Notes: generated from the sequence alone by a model not told the origin. A stretch of 64,000 nucleotides of DNA from Geitlerinema sp. PCC 7407 (GCF_000317045.1 NC_019703.1:980501-1044500), one strand, 5' to 3'; positions 43,274-53,580 are shown, counted from the first letter of the stretch. Numbers and translations are program-made.

Positions 43274-44569
43274 TCAATCGACGATCGCCTCCTGCCGGAC
43301 TTTGAGCTGGGAATGGATGAAAGGCTGACGGGGCGCCAGGAAAAAGCCCATCAAGCTGGCAAAGAGAATCGGCGTAAACGGGGTAAAGTTGGCCAGTTTG
43401 GAAAGCAGCAGCGTGGTGCTGACCGGAGTGCGGGTCACTGCAGCGTTGAGGGCTGCCATGACGCAAATCATGGCTAGGCTGCTGTTGAGACCGGGGGTCG
43501 CGAGGGCGATCGCCTTGCCCAGACAGGCGCCCGTGAAGAACAGCGGAATGATGATGCCGCCGCGCCAGCCTCCGGTCACCGTGGTGCTGATGGCGATCAT
43601 TTTGGCGAAAACTAGCCCCAACAGGGCGATCGCCGTCAGGTTGCTGCCGATGGCCTCCGCCAGCTCGTGGTGACCGTAGTAGCGGGTGAGGGGAAACGCG
43701 AAGGCCAAAACGCCGAGCACCAGACCCGCCACCGTGGTGCGCACATAGATGGGGCCGGGAATGGCGCTCAGCAGGCGATCGCAGCTCCGAAAAATCGCGA
43801 TAAACAGCCAGCCAGCCCCCGCCCCGATCACCCCATAGGCCAGGGCCAGCCACACCTCATCGATGCCATTGGGCGTGTACTGCGGGAACGTCCAGGTCGG
43901 CGCGATCCCCAGCTGCGTGATCGCCGCAAACACCAAGAAACTGGCGCAGCTTGACACCAGGGCTGGCAAAATCGCCTCGTAGTATTCCACCACGTGCTCA
44001 TGGTGCAAAATCTCTAGAGCAAACATCGCCCCGCCCAGGGGCGACCCAAACAGCGCCGTAAACCCTGCGGCCATTGCTGCCAAGCTCATCGTGCGCAAAC
44101 TCTCGCCCTGAAGCTTTAGGCGATCGGCTGCCCAGGTCCCAAAGGAGCCTGTCACCTGCACCAGCGGCGCCTCAGGCCCCGCGCTGCCTCCCGCCGAAAT
44201 GCTAACCAGGGAGGACAGCAGCATGGACGGATTTTGGCGCGGATTGAGGCGACCGCCCTGGAAGTGGATGTTGTCCACAATCAGGCCGATTTCCCCAGGG
44301 TCGCCGAGATAATAAATCACCAGGCCCACCCCCAGCCCTGCCAGGGGCATCACCCACAGCAGCGTCGCGCCGGTGATTTGCTCCATGCCGTGAATCACCA
44401 GCTCTAGAACGTTCCAGTACAGGGCCGCAAAGAGGCCGCACACGATCCCCACCAGCGCCCAACACAGAAACCAGCGGGACAGCACGATGGGATTACTCGA
44501 AGTCAGGCTCGAAATCCAGCGCAGCGCGCTGTTGGAGCGCTCAGAGGGAGGAGTCTGATTTGACGACAC
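43274..44569 (-). CDS. ClC-family chloride channel/transporter
   Basis: Multi-span (about 10-12 helices) anion channel or Cl-/H+ exchanger. The selectivity-region motif GGSAGPEAPLVQVTGS includes the gating glutamate; a conserved block AAMAAGFTALFGSPLGGAMF and the later TGGWRGGIIIPLFFTGACLG are present. The ORF opens with TTG at 44626; a GTG at 44569 starts at SSNQTPPSE and gives 431 residues. Neither start has a clear ribosome-binding site. No CBS domains, so it is the short form. Physiological role not deducible from neighbours. Confidence 0.9.
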   Translation of the reverse strand: MSSNQTPPSERSNSALRWISSLTSSNPIVLSRWFLCWALVGIVCGLFAALYWNVLELVIHGMEQITGATLLWVMPLAGLGVGLVIYYLGDPGEIGLIVDNIHFQGGRLNPRQNPSMLLSSLVSISAGGSAGPEAPLVQVTGSFGTWAADRLKLQGESLRTMSLAAMAAGFTALFGSPLGGAMFALEILHHEHVVEYYEAILPALVSSCASFLVFAAITQLGIAPTWTFPQYTPNGIDEVWLALAYGVIGAGAGWLFIAIFRSCDRLLSAIPGPIYVRTTVAGLVLGVLAFAFPLTRYYGHHELAEAIGSNLTAIALLGLVFAKMIAISTTVTGGWRGGIIIPLFFTGACLGKAIALATPGLNSSLAMICVMAALNAAVTRTPVSTTLLLSKLANFTPFTPILFASLMGFFLAPRQPFIHSQLKVRQEAIVD

Positions 44570-44782
44570 GGCAGTTAAACGATAAACAGCAAAAACGGCA
44601 CATTCAAAAACGGGATCAGACGCCAAAGCGGCGTGACCCAGAGGCGCTGCGGGAGGCCGCGGTTGGCTCAGGTGCCATTAGCGCATTTTGATGGCATGGT
44701 ACTTTTGATTGTCTCAGCTTTGCAGCCCGGTGCGGGATCGCGATCGCTGTAGGCTGACATTGCATTTCCTTTGAGGCGCACC

Positions 44783-45502
44783 GTGCGATTCGACATTGTC
44801 ACTCTGTTTCCCGACTTTTTTGCTTCTCCCCTCAGCTCCGGGCTCCTAGGCAAAGCCCTCGCCAAAGACATCGCCGAGGTGCACCTCACCAACCCCCGCG
44901 ACTTCACCACCGACAAGCACCACCGCGTCGATGATGAGCCCTACGGCGGCGGCGTCGGGATGCTGATGAAGCCGGACCCGATCTTCGCAGCGGTCGAATC
45001 CCTGCCCGTCCTGCCGCGCCGAGAAGTGGTCCTGATGACGCCCCAGGGCGAAACGCTCCACCAGCCCCTGCTGCGTCACTGGGCCGAAACCTGCGACCAG
45101 CTCGTGATCATTTGCGGCCACTACGAGGGCGTGGACGATCGCGTCCTCAACCTGGTCACGCGGGAGGTGTCCCTGGGAGACTTTGTGCTGACATGTGGCG
45201 AAATTCCGGCCCTGACCATCCTCAATGGCGTGATCCGGCTACGGCCCGGCACCGTCGGCAAAGAAGACTCGCTGAAGTTCGAGAGCTTTGAGGCGGGGCT
45301 CCTGGACTATCCCCAGTACACGCGACCGGCGGTGTTTCGGGGCTGGGAGGTGCCCGAGGTGCTGCGATCGGGCAATCACCAGGCGATCGCCCAGTGGCGT
45401 CTAGAGCAGCAGATCCAGCGCACCCGCGATCGCCGCCCCGACCTCTACCAAGCCTGGCTGCAATCCCAATCCCAAAACCCCGGCCCCGCCCCAGAGCCCT
45501 AG
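44783..45502 (+). CDS. trmD: tRNA (guanine-N1)-methyltransferase TrmD
   Basis: Methylates G37 beside the anticodon of tRNAs, preventing frameshifts. A SPOUT trefoil-knot enzyme of 239 residues: MRFDIVTLFPDFFASPL, DDEPYGGGVGMLMKPDP, ICGHYEGVDDRVLNL and SLGDFVLTCGEIPALTILNG. The start is GTG at 44783 with GAGG 6 nt upstream (44773-44776); the TTG at 44771 is in frame but overlaps that site. clpR follows after 27 bases, so they likely share a message. Confidence 0.96.
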   Translation: MRFDIVTLFPDFFASPLSSGLLGKALAKDIAEVHLTNPRDFTTDKHHRVDDEPYGGGVGMLMKPDPIFAAVESLPVLPRREVVLMTPQGETLHQPLLRHWAETCDQLVIICGHYEGVDDRVLNLVTREVSLGDFVLTCGEIPALTILNGVIRLRPGTVGKEDSLKFESFEAGLLDYPQYTRPAVFRGWEVPEVLRSGNHQAIAQWRLEQQIQRTRDRRPDLYQAWLQSQSQNPGPAPEP

Positions 45503-45529
45503 CCAACGCCCTCCCCGCTGCTCAACCAA

Positions 45530-46243
45530 ATGGCACGCTACTATGAGAAGAAACAGCGCCACTATTTCGAGCAACTGCACGCAATGAAATCACCGATTCA
45601 GGCCGTTCAGTCTCCCTACTACGGAGACGGATTTCATCGGACCCCCCCGCCAGACTTGCCCTCCCTTCTTCTGAAGGAGCGCATCGTGTATCTCGGCATG
45701 CCCCTCGTGCCAGCGGTGACGGAGCTGATCATTGCTGAGCTGCTGTACTTGCAGTACGAAGATCCCGAAAAGCCCATTCGGATCTACATCAACTCCACCG
45801 GCACCTCCAGCTACAGTGGCGAACCTGTGGGTTTTGAGACCGAAGCCTTCGCTATCTGCGACACCATCAGCTACATCAAGCCCCCCATCCACACCATCTG
45901 CATCGGCTCTGCGATGGGTATGGCCGCCATGCTGCTGTCCGCCGGAACCAAAGGCTGTCGCGCGAGCCTTCCCCACGCCAGCATCGTGCTCCATCAGCCC
46001 AAGAGCTACGCTCGCGGTCAGGCCACCGACATTCAGATCCGAGCCAAAGAAGTGCTGGCCAACAAAGAAACCATGGTCAGCATCTTGTCTCGCAACACCG
46101 GTCAGGCGCCGGAGAAAATCATCAAAGACATGGACCGCCTGCTCTACATGACGCCCCAAGAGGCGAAAGAATACGGCTTGATCGATCGCGTGCTGGAATC
46201 CCAGGAAGATCTCAACAAGCCTCTGCCTGCTGGCGTTAGCTAG
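45530..46243 (+). CDS. clpR: ClpR, catalytically inactive ClpP paralogue
   Basis: ClpP-fold subunit of the cyanobacterial Clp protease core. The position of the catalytic serine, in [10 protein letters not shown], is glycine (residue 130) instead of the Ser in the usual ASMG, so it is proteolytically inactive; the histidine region SIVLHQP is retained. At 237 residues it has the N-terminal extension ([20 protein letters not shown]) of ClpR. By precedent ClpR forms mixed rings with ClpP3, whose gene is next (65-base gap). Confidence 0.95.
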   Translation: MARYYEKKQRHYFEQLHAMKSPIQAVQSPYYGDGFHRTPPPDLPSLLLKERIVYLGMPLVPAVTELIIAELLYLQYEDPEKPIRIYINSTGTSSYSGEPVGFETEAFAICDTISYIKPPIHTICIGSAMGMAAMLLSAGTKGCRASLPHASIVLHQPKSYARGQATDIQIRAKEVLANKETMVSILSRNTGQAPEKIIKDMDRLLYMTPQEAKEYGLIDRVLESQEDLNKPLPAGVS

Positions 46244-46308
46244 GCAAAACTGCCGGCTGCGCACTAGCTCTCAACTGCCTATTTATATTTGTCTACGGAG
46301 CGTACACT

Positions 46309-46902
46309 ATGCCGATTGGCGTCCCAAAGGTTCCCTACCGGATGCCGGGGGAGACCTACACCCAATGGATTGATATCTACAACCGCCTGTACCGGGAGCG
46401 CATTATTTTCCTGGGTCGGGATGTCGACGACGAGATCGCCAACCAGATCATTGCTGTGATGCTCTATCTGGATTCTGAGGACCCCGGCAAAGACATCATT
46501 CTCTACATCAACTCCCCGGGCGGGATGGTGACAGCGGGTATGGCCATCTACGACACCATGCAGCACGTCAAGTCCGACGTGGTGACGATCTGTGTCGGCC
46601 TTGCGGCGTCCATGGGCTCTTTCTTGCTGGCTGCTGGCACCAAGGGCAAGCGTTTGGCGCTGCCCCACTCGCGGATCATGATTCACCAGCCGTCTGGCGG
46701 TACGCGCGGTCAAGCGACGGACATCGAGATCGAGGCGCGGGAAATCTTGCGGATCCGCCAAGAGCTGAACGGCATCTACGCCAAGAACACCGGTCAGCCC
46801 ATCGAGAAGATCGAGAAAGATATGGACCGCGACTTCTTCATGTCGGCCTACGAGGCGAAGGAGTATGGTTTGATCGATCGCGTGATTGAGGATCACCGAT
46901 AG
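46309..46902 (+). CDS. clpP3: ATP-dependent Clp protease proteolytic subunit ClpP3
   Basis: Active serine protease subunit (197 residues) pairing with ClpR in a core served by a Clp/Hsp100 chaperone. Catalytic serine is S101 in [11 protein letters not shown], histidine H126 in [11 protein letters not shown]. Substrate-loop and oligomerisation features are standard ([19 protein letters not shown]). Symbol assignment as P3 rests on pairing with clpR, the standard cyanobacterial arrangement. Confidence 0.95.
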   Translation: MPIGVPKVPYRMPGETYTQWIDIYNRLYRERIIFLGRDVDDEIANQIIAVMLYLDSEDPGKDIILYINSPGGMVTAGMAIYDTMQHVKSDVVTICVGLAASMGSFLLAAGTKGKRLALPHSRIMIHQPSGGTRGQATDIEIEAREILRIRQELNGIYAKNTGQPIEKIEKDMDRDFFMSAYEAKEYGLIDRVIEDHR

Positions 46903-46952
46903 GGTTGTGCGATCGGCGGTAGGCCGCACCTAAATCGGTATGCTGTTTCATA

Positions 46953-46997
46953 AGGGCTGTTGGCGGGAAAAACTCCCATCAGCAGCCCTGTTTGTTT
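46953..46997 (+). terminator. Probable terminator after clpP3
   Basis: AGGGCTG (46953-46959) pairs with CAGCCCT (46983-46989) with an inner GGG/CCC, followed by the T-rich GTTTGTTTGG. Confidence 0.55.
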
Positions 46998-47045
46998 GGA
47001 AACCAGTAGTGGCAAAATAACGGATAATTCTGCCGTTATTAATCG

Positions 47046-47657
47046 ATGAACCTTGCAGATTGCTATCGTGTGTTGGGACTGCGTTCTGGAGCCTCGTTTG
47101 CTGAGATTAAGGCGTCCTATCGACGGCTGGCGCGGCAGTACCATCCCGATGTGAATGCGGGCGATCAGCGGGCGAAGGAAAAGTTTATCGAGCTGACGGC
47201 GGCCTATCAGCAGCTGCTGACTGCGGTGCAGCCCCAGAACCAGGGGGCTGAGACGGCGGAGCGATCGCCCCAAGCAGCTCAGAGCGCGGCCTCTCGACCG
47301 GTGAAGACGCGGGTGGTGCGCCGCCCGCCCAAGGTGGAGATGAATCCGCGCCTGTCGGAGATCGAGCAGCGCCTGAAGGAGCAGTCCTACGATCAGCTCC
47401 AGGAATTGCTCAAGCACCATCGCTATCCGCGGGCGATCGCTCTGGTGGAGGGACTGGCTCAGCGGATCGCCCATGATCCGGAGGTGCGCCAGTGGCAGGC
47501 GATCGCCTATCAGCGCTGGGGCCGCCACCTGATCCAGCTCAATCAGCTCGATAAGGCGCGGGTCTATCTCAAAAAAGCCCTGCGCACCGACCCCCACAAT
47601 CGCTCTCTGTGGGCGGAGGTGGAGCGAGATTTTCGGACATTAGAGGAGCGCTACTAG
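47046..47657 (+). CDS. J-domain protein with C-terminal helical repeats
   Basis: 203 residues. J domain at 1-60 (CYRVLGLRSGASFAEIKASY; HPD at 33-35), which stimulates an Hsp70 ATPase. A disordered Gln/Ala-rich linker follows, then a C-terminal helical region (about 110-200, YPRAIALVEGLAQR; WQAIAYQRWGRHLIQLNQLD) with TPR-like character. It lacks the Gly/Phe and zinc-finger regions of classical DnaJ, so it is a specialised co-chaperone. It follows clpP3 and is convergent with the deacetylase gene (14-base gap). Confidence 0.88.
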   Translation: MNLADCYRVLGLRSGASFAEIKASYRRLARQYHPDVNAGDQRAKEKFIELTAAYQQLLTAVQPQNQGAETAERSPQAAQSAASRPVKTRVVRRPPKVEMNPRLSEIEQRLKEQSYDQLQELLKHHRYPRAIALVEGLAQRIAHDPEVRQWQAIAYQRWGRHLIQLNQLDKARVYLKKALRTDPHNRSLWAEVERDFRTLEERY

Positions 47658-47671
47658 GTCGGGGCGAGCCG

Positions 47672-48589
47672 CTAGAGGCGGCAGTGACGGTAGACTTCGC
47701 TGGCGGCCCGGTGCAGCAGGGAGTGGCGATACACCAGGTCGTTGAGGTTGTGGGCGTAGCCGCCGCCGATGACGCTGGCCACCGGATAGCCGCTCCCTAG
47801 GCAGGTGCTCAGGACCTGCATGTCGCGCCGATAGAGCCCCGAGTCGGTCAGCGCCAGCTTGCCCAGGCGATCGCCCACGTGGGGATCGGCCCCGGCGTCG
47901 TACAGCACTAGATCGGGCTTCACCTGGCTCAACAGATCCGGTAGGTACTGGGCCAGCGTTTGTAAATAGGCATCGTCTTCGAGACCTTCGGGCAGCGGCA
48001 CGTCGAGATCGCTGCGCTGCTTGGTGCCGGGAAAGTTGACCTCGCAGTGCATCGAAAAGGTGAACACGCTGGGGTCGTCCTGAAAAATCAGGGCTGTGCC
48101 GTCCCCTTGGTGGACGTCCAGATCGACGATCAGGACTTTTTGGACCACGCCTTCGGCCTGGAGCACCCGCGCCGCGATCGCCAAATCATTAAAAATACAA
48201 AAGCCCGAGCCGTGGTTGGGGAAGGCGTGGTGGGTGCCGCCAGCGGTATTGCAGGCGAGGCCATGCTCTAGGGCCATCCTCGCCGTCAAAAGGGTGCCCC
48301 CCACGGCGGTACAGGTGCGCCGGACCAGGGCGCTCGACCACGGCAGCCCAATGCGGCGCTGGGCCTTGGCGTCCAGGGTGCCCTCGCAGTAGGCCTGAAT
48401 GTAGTCGGGGCCGTGGACGTGGGCCAGGATCTCCGGTGTCGGGTACTCCGGCTGATGAAACTGGCTGGCATGGGCCACGCCGTCCTGGATCAGGCTCTCG
48501 TAGAGCAGCCGAAACTTGGCCATGGGGAAGCGGTGCCCCGCTGGCAGCGGAATCACATAGTCTGGGTGATAGACCAGGGGTAAGTCCAT
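47672..48589 (-). CDS. Histone deacetylase family (class II-like) amidohydrolase
   Basis: 305-residue zinc-dependent deacetylase fold. Key motifs: catalytic histidine pair AGGTHHAFP, zinc ligands DLDVHQGDGT and YDAGADPH, loop GSGFCIFND, and C-terminal IGGGYAHN. Bacterial members act on acetylated proteins, polyamines or acetoin-type substrates. The specific substrate is not deducible. It ends 14 bases from the J-domain gene and starts 15 bases after serS on the same strand, so it may be co-transcribed with serS. Confidence 0.92.
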   Translation of the reverse strand: MDLPLVYHPDYVIPLPAGHRFPMAKFRLLYESLIQDGVAHASQFHQPEYPTPEILAHVHGPDYIQAYCEGTLDAKAQRRIGLPWSSALVRRTCTAVGGTLLTARMALEHGLACNTAGGTHHAFPNHGSGFCIFNDLAIAARVLQAEGVVQKVLIVDLDVHQGDGTALIFQDDPSVFTFSMHCEVNFPGTKQRSDLDVPLPEGLEDDAYLQTLAQYLPDLLSQVKPDLVLYDAGADPHVGDRLGKLALTDSGLYRRDMQVLSTCLGSGYPVASVIGGGYAHNLNDLVYRHSLLHRAASEVYRHCRL

Positions 48590-48604
48590 AGCGGGGGGCG
48601 CGCC

Positions 48605-49885
48605 CTAGATCACCTCACAGCGCAGATAGGGCTGCAGCACCTCAGGCACCTTCACCGTGCCGTCGGCTTGCTGATAGTTCTCCAGCACTGCCGCCATCGT
48701 GCGCCCGATGGCGAGGCCCGAGCCGTTCAGCGTGTGCACGAACTGCGTGCCCTTCTTGCCCGCCGTCTTGAAGCGGATCCCGCCGCGCCGCGCCTGGAAG
48801 TCGCCAAAATTCGAGCAGCTGGAAATCTCCCGATAGCTATTGGACGAGGGCAGCCAAACCTCTAGGTCGTAGCACTTCATCGCCGAGAAGCCCAGGTCTC
48901 CTGCGCACAGCTGCACCACTCGGTAGGGCAGCTTCAGCGCCTGAAGAATCGCCTCCGCGTCGGCCACCAGCTTTTCGTGCTCCTCCTCGGAGGTCTCGGG
49001 GTGAACGAACTTCACCAGCTCTACCTTGTTGAACTGGTGCAGCCGAATCAGGCCGCGGGTGTCGCGCCCATAGCTGCCCGCTTCGCGCCGGAAGCACGGC
49101 GTGTAGGCGCAGTGATAAATGGGCAGCTCCTCGGCGTTCAGGATCTCGTCTCGGTAGAGGTTGGTGACTGGCACCTCTGCCGTGGGAATCAGCCACAGGT
49201 CATCCTGCCGACACTGGAAGCTTTCTTCTGCGAATTTGGGCAGCTGGCCGGTGGCGGTCAGAGACTGGCTGTTGACCAGCAGCGGCGGCATCACCTCGCC
49301 GTATCCGGCGGCGGTTTGGCGATCGAGCATGAAGTTGATCAGCGATCGCTCCAGCGCTGCGCCCTTGCCCAGCAGCGTGGCAAAACGGCTCTGGGCAATC
49401 TTGGCCGATCGCTCGAAATTCAAAATGCCCAGCTTTTCCCCGATCTCCCAGTGGGGCAGCAAGCCCTCGCCCTGGGGAATGTGCTCATCGCCCCAGCGCC
49501 GCACCTCTACATTGTCCGCGTCGCTCTTGCCCTCGGGGGTCGAAGGATGGGGCAAATTGGGCAGGGCCAGCACCAGCGCCTCGATCTGCGCCTTGATGTC
49601 TCGCTCCTGGGGCTCGAGCTCGGCGAGCTGCTCTTTGACCTGGTTGCCTTCCTGGCGCAGCGCCGCGATTTCGGGGCCTTGGGGATCGCTGCCCGCCTTG
49701 ATCTTTTGGCCGACCAGCTTCCCAATCTCATTGCTGCGGGCCTGCAGCTGCGATCGCCCGGTTTCCAGTTCCCGCTGCTGCTGGTCCAGCGCCAAAATCG
49801 GTTGCAGATCGTAGCCAGCTCCCCGGCGGTTGAGAGCAGCTTGCACCTGGTCAGGGTTTTCGCGAATTTGCTTGAGATCGAGCAC
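48605..49885 (-). CDS. serS: Seryl-tRNA synthetase
   Basis: Class II synthetase with an N-terminal coiled-coil arm (about residues 30-100) that holds the tRNA-Ser long arm and a catalytic domain ([59 protein letters not shown]). I start at GTG 49885, which gives the conserved [14 protein letters not shown] and has AGGA 7-8 nt upstream. The ATG at 49912 adds nine unconserved residues. Length 426 aa is standard. Confidence 0.97.
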   Translation of the reverse strand: MLDLKQIRENPDQVQAALNRRGAGYDLQPILALDQQQRELETGRSQLQARSNEIGKLVGQKIKAGSDPQGPEIAALRQEGNQVKEQLAELEPQERDIKAQIEALVLALPNLPHPSTPEGKSDADNVEVRRWGDEHIPQGEGLLPHWEIGEKLGILNFERSAKIAQSRFATLLGKGAALERSLINFMLDRQTAAGYGEVMPPLLVNSQSLTATGQLPKFAEESFQCRQDDLWLIPTAEVPVTNLYRDEILNAEELPIYHCAYTPCFRREAGSYGRDTRGLIRLHQFNKVELVKFVHPETSEEEHEKLVADAEAILQALKLPYRVVQLCAGDLGFSAMKCYDLEVWLPSSNSYREISSCSNFGDFQARRGGIRFKTAGKKGTQFVHTLNGSGLAIGRTMAAVLENYQQADGTVKVPEVLQPYLRCEVI

Positions 49886-50085
49886 GGGTCTTCCTAAATG
49901 ATGGCCTATCAAAAACAGCGACCTTCTCCCTCGAAAATCGCTGTTGGTGGGTTATCAAAATCCTCCCCAGGTCACCGATCGCCCGAGGGTCAAATTGCCC
50001 CAAAGGCGAGGCGATAGGCGGTTTAGGGGCCTGACAACCTGCTTAAAACAGCATATCGCCTCACGGGACGGCAACGCACCTGTTC

Positions 50086-52320
50086 CTACGGCACCGTAAT
50101 GGCGACCATTTGATCCTCCGGCAGGTACTCGCAGAAGCGGCCCTCATCCGCAAAAATCGACACCAGCCGCAGCGACCAGTCCGGCTCTGCTGGCGGCAGA
50201 TCGGCCCAGGGAATGGCAACCTCTAGGCAGGTGTTGAGACCGATCTGGATGCGGTTGGCCCGCGAGTACCATCGGTAGTGCTCCCCCGCTTCCTGGAACC
50301 AGGTCGATTGGGTTTCGAGGTTGATGCCCAGGTGGTGGTGGTAGAGGTAGTTTAGCGGCGCATGGTCGGGCAGCTCCGCCACCGGAATCGGGCTGTTGTG
50401 CAGAATGCGATCGGGATAGTACCAGAGAATGTGCAGCTCCGGCGGGCAGTCGACCCCCACTTTCACCCCGGCGCGGAAGTCAAAGCGCAAGTAGAAATTC
50501 AAGTGGTCCACGCCGTACCAGATCCGCTGAATCGTGCTGCTGCGGTGCATGGTGCCCCGGGCGCCCCCCACTTCGACCCGACCGGCCTTGTCCCAGTCCT
50601 GCTCGTCTCCCAGGCCATCGATGATCGGGTGAATGAAGCTCTCGGGGCCATGATCGCCCCGCGCCTCGTGGATTTCGACCGGACGCCGCAGCTCCTCGGG
50701 CACCGGCTCGTTGAGGGCCTGATACAGCGCGTAGAGGTGCTCCCGAAACAGCTGGTCGAACATGGCGTCCTGGTTGGAGGAGTGCCCTTCGCCAAACCAC
50801 CAGAACCAGTCTGAGCCCTCGGCTGCATACAGCGCTTCCCAGGCTTCGGGGTTCGTTTCTTCGGTGGCTTCGGGATGGTTGGCCAGGACCTGGCGCGCTT
50901 GGGTAAGTAGGTCCCAGGCCCGGTTTTTGGCGGGGTCGCCAATCCAGGTGGTGAAGCTGCCGTCGACCCAGGAGCCGCTATGCAGCTGGTCGGCGGGCAG
51001 CTTGGCCGTGGGTGGAAACTGGTCGATGTATTCCGCCACGGTGACCAGCTTGATGTCTCGGTGCTCGCTGAGGGTGTGGTAGAGGTGCTCCAAGAAGGGC
51101 TTGCCGTCTTGCTGATAAAACTCCCAGCAGTTTTCGCCATCCAGGGCGATGGTGACTAGCCAAGGATCGTGGAGGACGGTGCCGCCGCCTTCTTGGCGAG
51201 ACTTGAGGGAGCGGCTGATGGCTTCGAGGTGGCTGACCAGGTCTGTGGCGGCCCGCTTGGGATCCATGGCGCCGTAGGTGAAGCCGATCAGGTCCGACAG
51301 TCGGTGATCGCGGAAGACGATGGCCAGATCGCCGTAGGGGGTTTCGAGGCGGTAGGGCCGATAGAGCATCTCGGGCTCTAGGACATTGCCGAAACCGTCG
51401 CGATGGAAGAAGTGCTTGAGGGTCCAGCCCAGGACGGCTTCGTCAGAGCAGAGCCAGTTGAAGCCTTGTTTGGCGACGTAGGGAAGGATGGTGGGGCTGA
51501 CGGACTGCTCGGAGGGCCACAGACCGCGAGGCGATCGCCCAAAGCGATCGAGATACAGGTCCCAGGCTTTTTGGAGGTGGCGAGGAATGTCTTCGGCCCA
51601 CTGGAAGCGGTGCTCGGGCAGTCCCATCTGGGGCACGGCGACGCGGCCGGCGTTGGTGTCTGCCAGCAGCGGCAAGATCGGGTGAGTGTAGGGGGTGGTG
51701 GTGACCTCGAGCTGGCCCGCATCCTGCATCTTGCGGTGCTGGGGAATGATCCGGCTCAAAATCTCGCGCTGCTTGGAGTAGATGCGCTGGCGATCGCTCA
51801 GGGTGAAGTTTTGCCCCTGCTCGAGCCACTGGGCGATCGCCGGATCATCCCAAAACAGGGGGTCGATCCAGGCCAGGTTGTGCCACGCCATCAGGTCGCT
51901 GTAGTCCTGGGCGCTCCAGTGCTCTAGGCACCAGGTGATTCCCCGCTCTTGGCGCTGGTGATAGAGCTCGGCATAGCGGGGATGGGGGTCGATCAGGTGG
52001 TGGCGATTGGCGTCGAAGAAATGCTCGGCAATGAAGCGCTTTTCGGTGTCGTCGAGCTGCTCCTCCGCCTTGAGGGCCACGCTCAGGTACGGATCAAAGG
52101 CCGTCCCCGCAACATAATCCTCCAGTTGCAAAATCAGCGACGGCACCAAGTTGACCGTTTGGTGCAGCTTGGGATAGCGCTCGAGCAGAAGCACCAAATC
52201 CAGGTAGTCTTTGGTGCCGTGGAGCCGGACCCAAGGCAGGCGATACTGGCCTCCCATGCGGCTTTTGTAGAGAGGCTGATGCTGGTGCCAGATGATTGCG
52301 ACGTGGAGGGGATGAGCCAT
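50086..52320 (-). CDS. Glycoside hydrolase family 57 (amylase/amylopullulanase-like)
   Basis: 744-residue retaining alpha-glucan hydrolase. GH57 conserved regions: the start HVAIIWHQHQPLYK, WIDPLFW, GLWPSEQSVSPTILPYVAKQ (containing the nucleophile-region Glu), WLCSDEAVLGW (acid/base Asp), and DGENCWEFYQQDGKPFLEHL. The last 200 residues are a beta-rich domain (FYLRFDFRAGVKVGVDCPPE). It probably trims cytoplasmic glycogen or maltodextrin, complementing the phosphorylase at 7389. ATG 52320 is chosen because it opens the conserved MAHPLHVAIIWHQHQP; an ATG at 52389 is in frame upstream. Confidence 0.9.
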   Translation of the reverse strand: MAHPLHVAIIWHQHQPLYKSRMGGQYRLPWVRLHGTKDYLDLVLLLERYPKLHQTVNLVPSLILQLEDYVAGTAFDPYLSVALKAEEQLDDTEKRFIAEHFFDANRHHLIDPHPRYAELYHQRQERGITWCLEHWSAQDYSDLMAWHNLAWIDPLFWDDPAIAQWLEQGQNFTLSDRQRIYSKQREILSRIIPQHRKMQDAGQLEVTTTPYTHPILPLLADTNAGRVAVPQMGLPEHRFQWAEDIPRHLQKAWDLYLDRFGRSPRGLWPSEQSVSPTILPYVAKQGFNWLCSDEAVLGWTLKHFFHRDGFGNVLEPEMLYRPYRLETPYGDLAIVFRDHRLSDLIGFTYGAMDPKRAATDLVSHLEAISRSLKSRQEGGGTVLHDPWLVTIALDGENCWEFYQQDGKPFLEHLYHTLSEHRDIKLVTVAEYIDQFPPTAKLPADQLHSGSWVDGSFTTWIGDPAKNRAWDLLTQARQVLANHPEATEETNPEAWEALYAAEGSDWFWWFGEGHSSNQDAMFDQLFREHLYALYQALNEPVPEELRRPVEIHEARGDHGPESFIHPIIDGLGDEQDWDKAGRVEVGGARGTMHRSSTIQRIWYGVDHLNFYLRFDFRAGVKVGVDCPPELHILWYYPDRILHNSPIPVAELPDHAPLNYLYHHHLGINLETQSTWFQEAGEHYRWYSRANRIQIGLNTCLEVAIPWADLPPAEPDWSLRLVSIFADEGRFCEYLPEDQMVAITVP

Positions 52321-52455
52321 GAATTTAACCAGCGAACGTCCGCAAAACGCGATGAACAGGGATAGATTGTAGTCTGCTTCCCTGTTCATCAGTTTAGGCT
52401 TAGCGCTGAGCTTTGCGGGTTGCCCAAAAATACGTTTTGCGGCGAAGGTGAGGGC

Positions 52456-52698
52456 CTAGAGGACCTGCTCGACCTCAGCAATCTCGGGGATCATTTCCCG
52501 GAGCCGACGCTCGATGCCCATCTTGAGGGTCATGGCAGAGCTGGGGCAGGAGCCGCAGGCGCCCTGGAGGCGCAGCTTCACGATGGGGCCTTCGATATCG
52601 GCAAGCTCGACGTTGCCGCCGTCCGCCATCAGGTACGGGCGCAGATCGTCGAGGACTTTTTCAACGTTCTCGGGGGTCAATTCCATGACTTCGGCCAT
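52456..52698 (-). CDS. NifU C-terminal-type Fe-S scaffold (Nfu)
   Basis: 80-residue protein made only of the NifU C-terminal domain: [19 protein letters not shown] and [20 protein letters not shown], with the CxxC that bridges a [4Fe-4S] cluster between two monomers. In cyanobacteria this small Nfu is the main scaffold that supplies clusters, for example to photosystem I. Isolated, with about 135 bases before the GH57 start and about 120 after DUF3386. Confidence 0.95.
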   Translation of the reverse strand: MAEVMELTPENVEKVLDDLRPYLMADGGNVELADIEGPIVKLRLQGACGSCPSSAMTLKMGIERRLREMIPEIAEVEQVL

Positions 52699-52816
52699 AG
52701 GTCACCTTGCTACTTTCACAACGGATGTGTTTCTTTTCTTAGTGTACTCTGGCGGGCTGCCAGGGCGCGGAGTCTCTAAGGAGCGATCGCGCCCTGGCGC
52801 CTTCTCGCTTTGGGGT

Positions 52817-53470
52817 TTACACTGCGGCTGGTGTGAGCAACTGCACGTTGGAGTAGCTAAAGCACGTGGTGGTTTGCTGACCTTGGGGGTCTTCGGCCTG
52901 GATCACTTGCTGGGTGAGGATGTAGTAGTCCCCCACCGGCTCAAAGCGATCTTCAAACTTCATCACCCGCAGCAGGTCCTGGGTCTGGGGGTTGCGAAAG
53001 ACCGCGTCGTAGCGGGTAGCGACGTAGCCTTTGCCGGTGTCCTGGCTGGCGTGATGGTCGATGGTAAAGGCCATGCGGCCCATGACGCGGCTAACTTGGC
53101 AAATTTCTTGGCCGCGCACCTTGTAGTTGGATCCCATGGCGTCGCCCTGCACCAGGATCTCGATGGCGTCGGTGTCATCGCGATCGCCAAAGCTAAAGCT
53201 ATTTTTGCCGTGGGACTGCTCAAAGCTCGATCGCTTGCGGTGGGTTACGATGTCCCGCAGCTGGGTGTAGACACTTTCGCGAACCGTTTCGTCTTCAATG
53301 CCGCTGACCTCGACACTAAAGTCAGCGTTGATCCGAACTTTGCCCGTGTAGACCTCGTCGCCCTGGGTGAGCTCTAGATCAGCGGTGTAGCCCGGGAAGT
53401 CTGTGTCCCAGGTGTAGCGATTTTCGTAGGCCGCGCGAAAAAATGCGCGAGCGTCTTGTTGGTCCGTCAT
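52817..53470 (-). CDS. DUF3386 family protein
   Basis: 217 residues, soluble, no signal peptide. Recognised from ARAFFRAAYENRYTWDTDFP, GYTADLELTQGDEVYTGKV, THRKRSSFEQSHGKNSFSFG and VSRVMGRMAFTIDHH, a cyanobacteria-wide family of unknown function with a lipocalin-like or beta-barrel predicted fold. Aromatic clusters suggest ligand binding. Upstream of nfu on the same strand. Confidence 0.88.
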   Translation of the reverse strand: MTDQQDARAFFRAAYENRYTWDTDFPGYTADLELTQGDEVYTGKVRINADFSVEVSGIEDETVRESVYTQLRDIVTHRKRSSFEQSHGKNSFSFGDRDDTDAIEILVQGDAMGSNYKVRGQEICQVSRVMGRMAFTIDHHASQDTGKGYVATRYDAVFRNPQTQDLLRVMKFEDRFEPVGDYYILTQQVIQAEDPQGQQTTTCFSYSNVQLLTPAAV

Positions 53471-53580
53471 GGCGCTCTCCGTACACTAGCCCCACTGTGC
53501 CACACCGATCCAAAAGTCGTCAGAGAAAATTTTGGGCCTTCTGGGGTGAGGGTGAAGAGCAGCAAAAGGGCGATCGCTCC

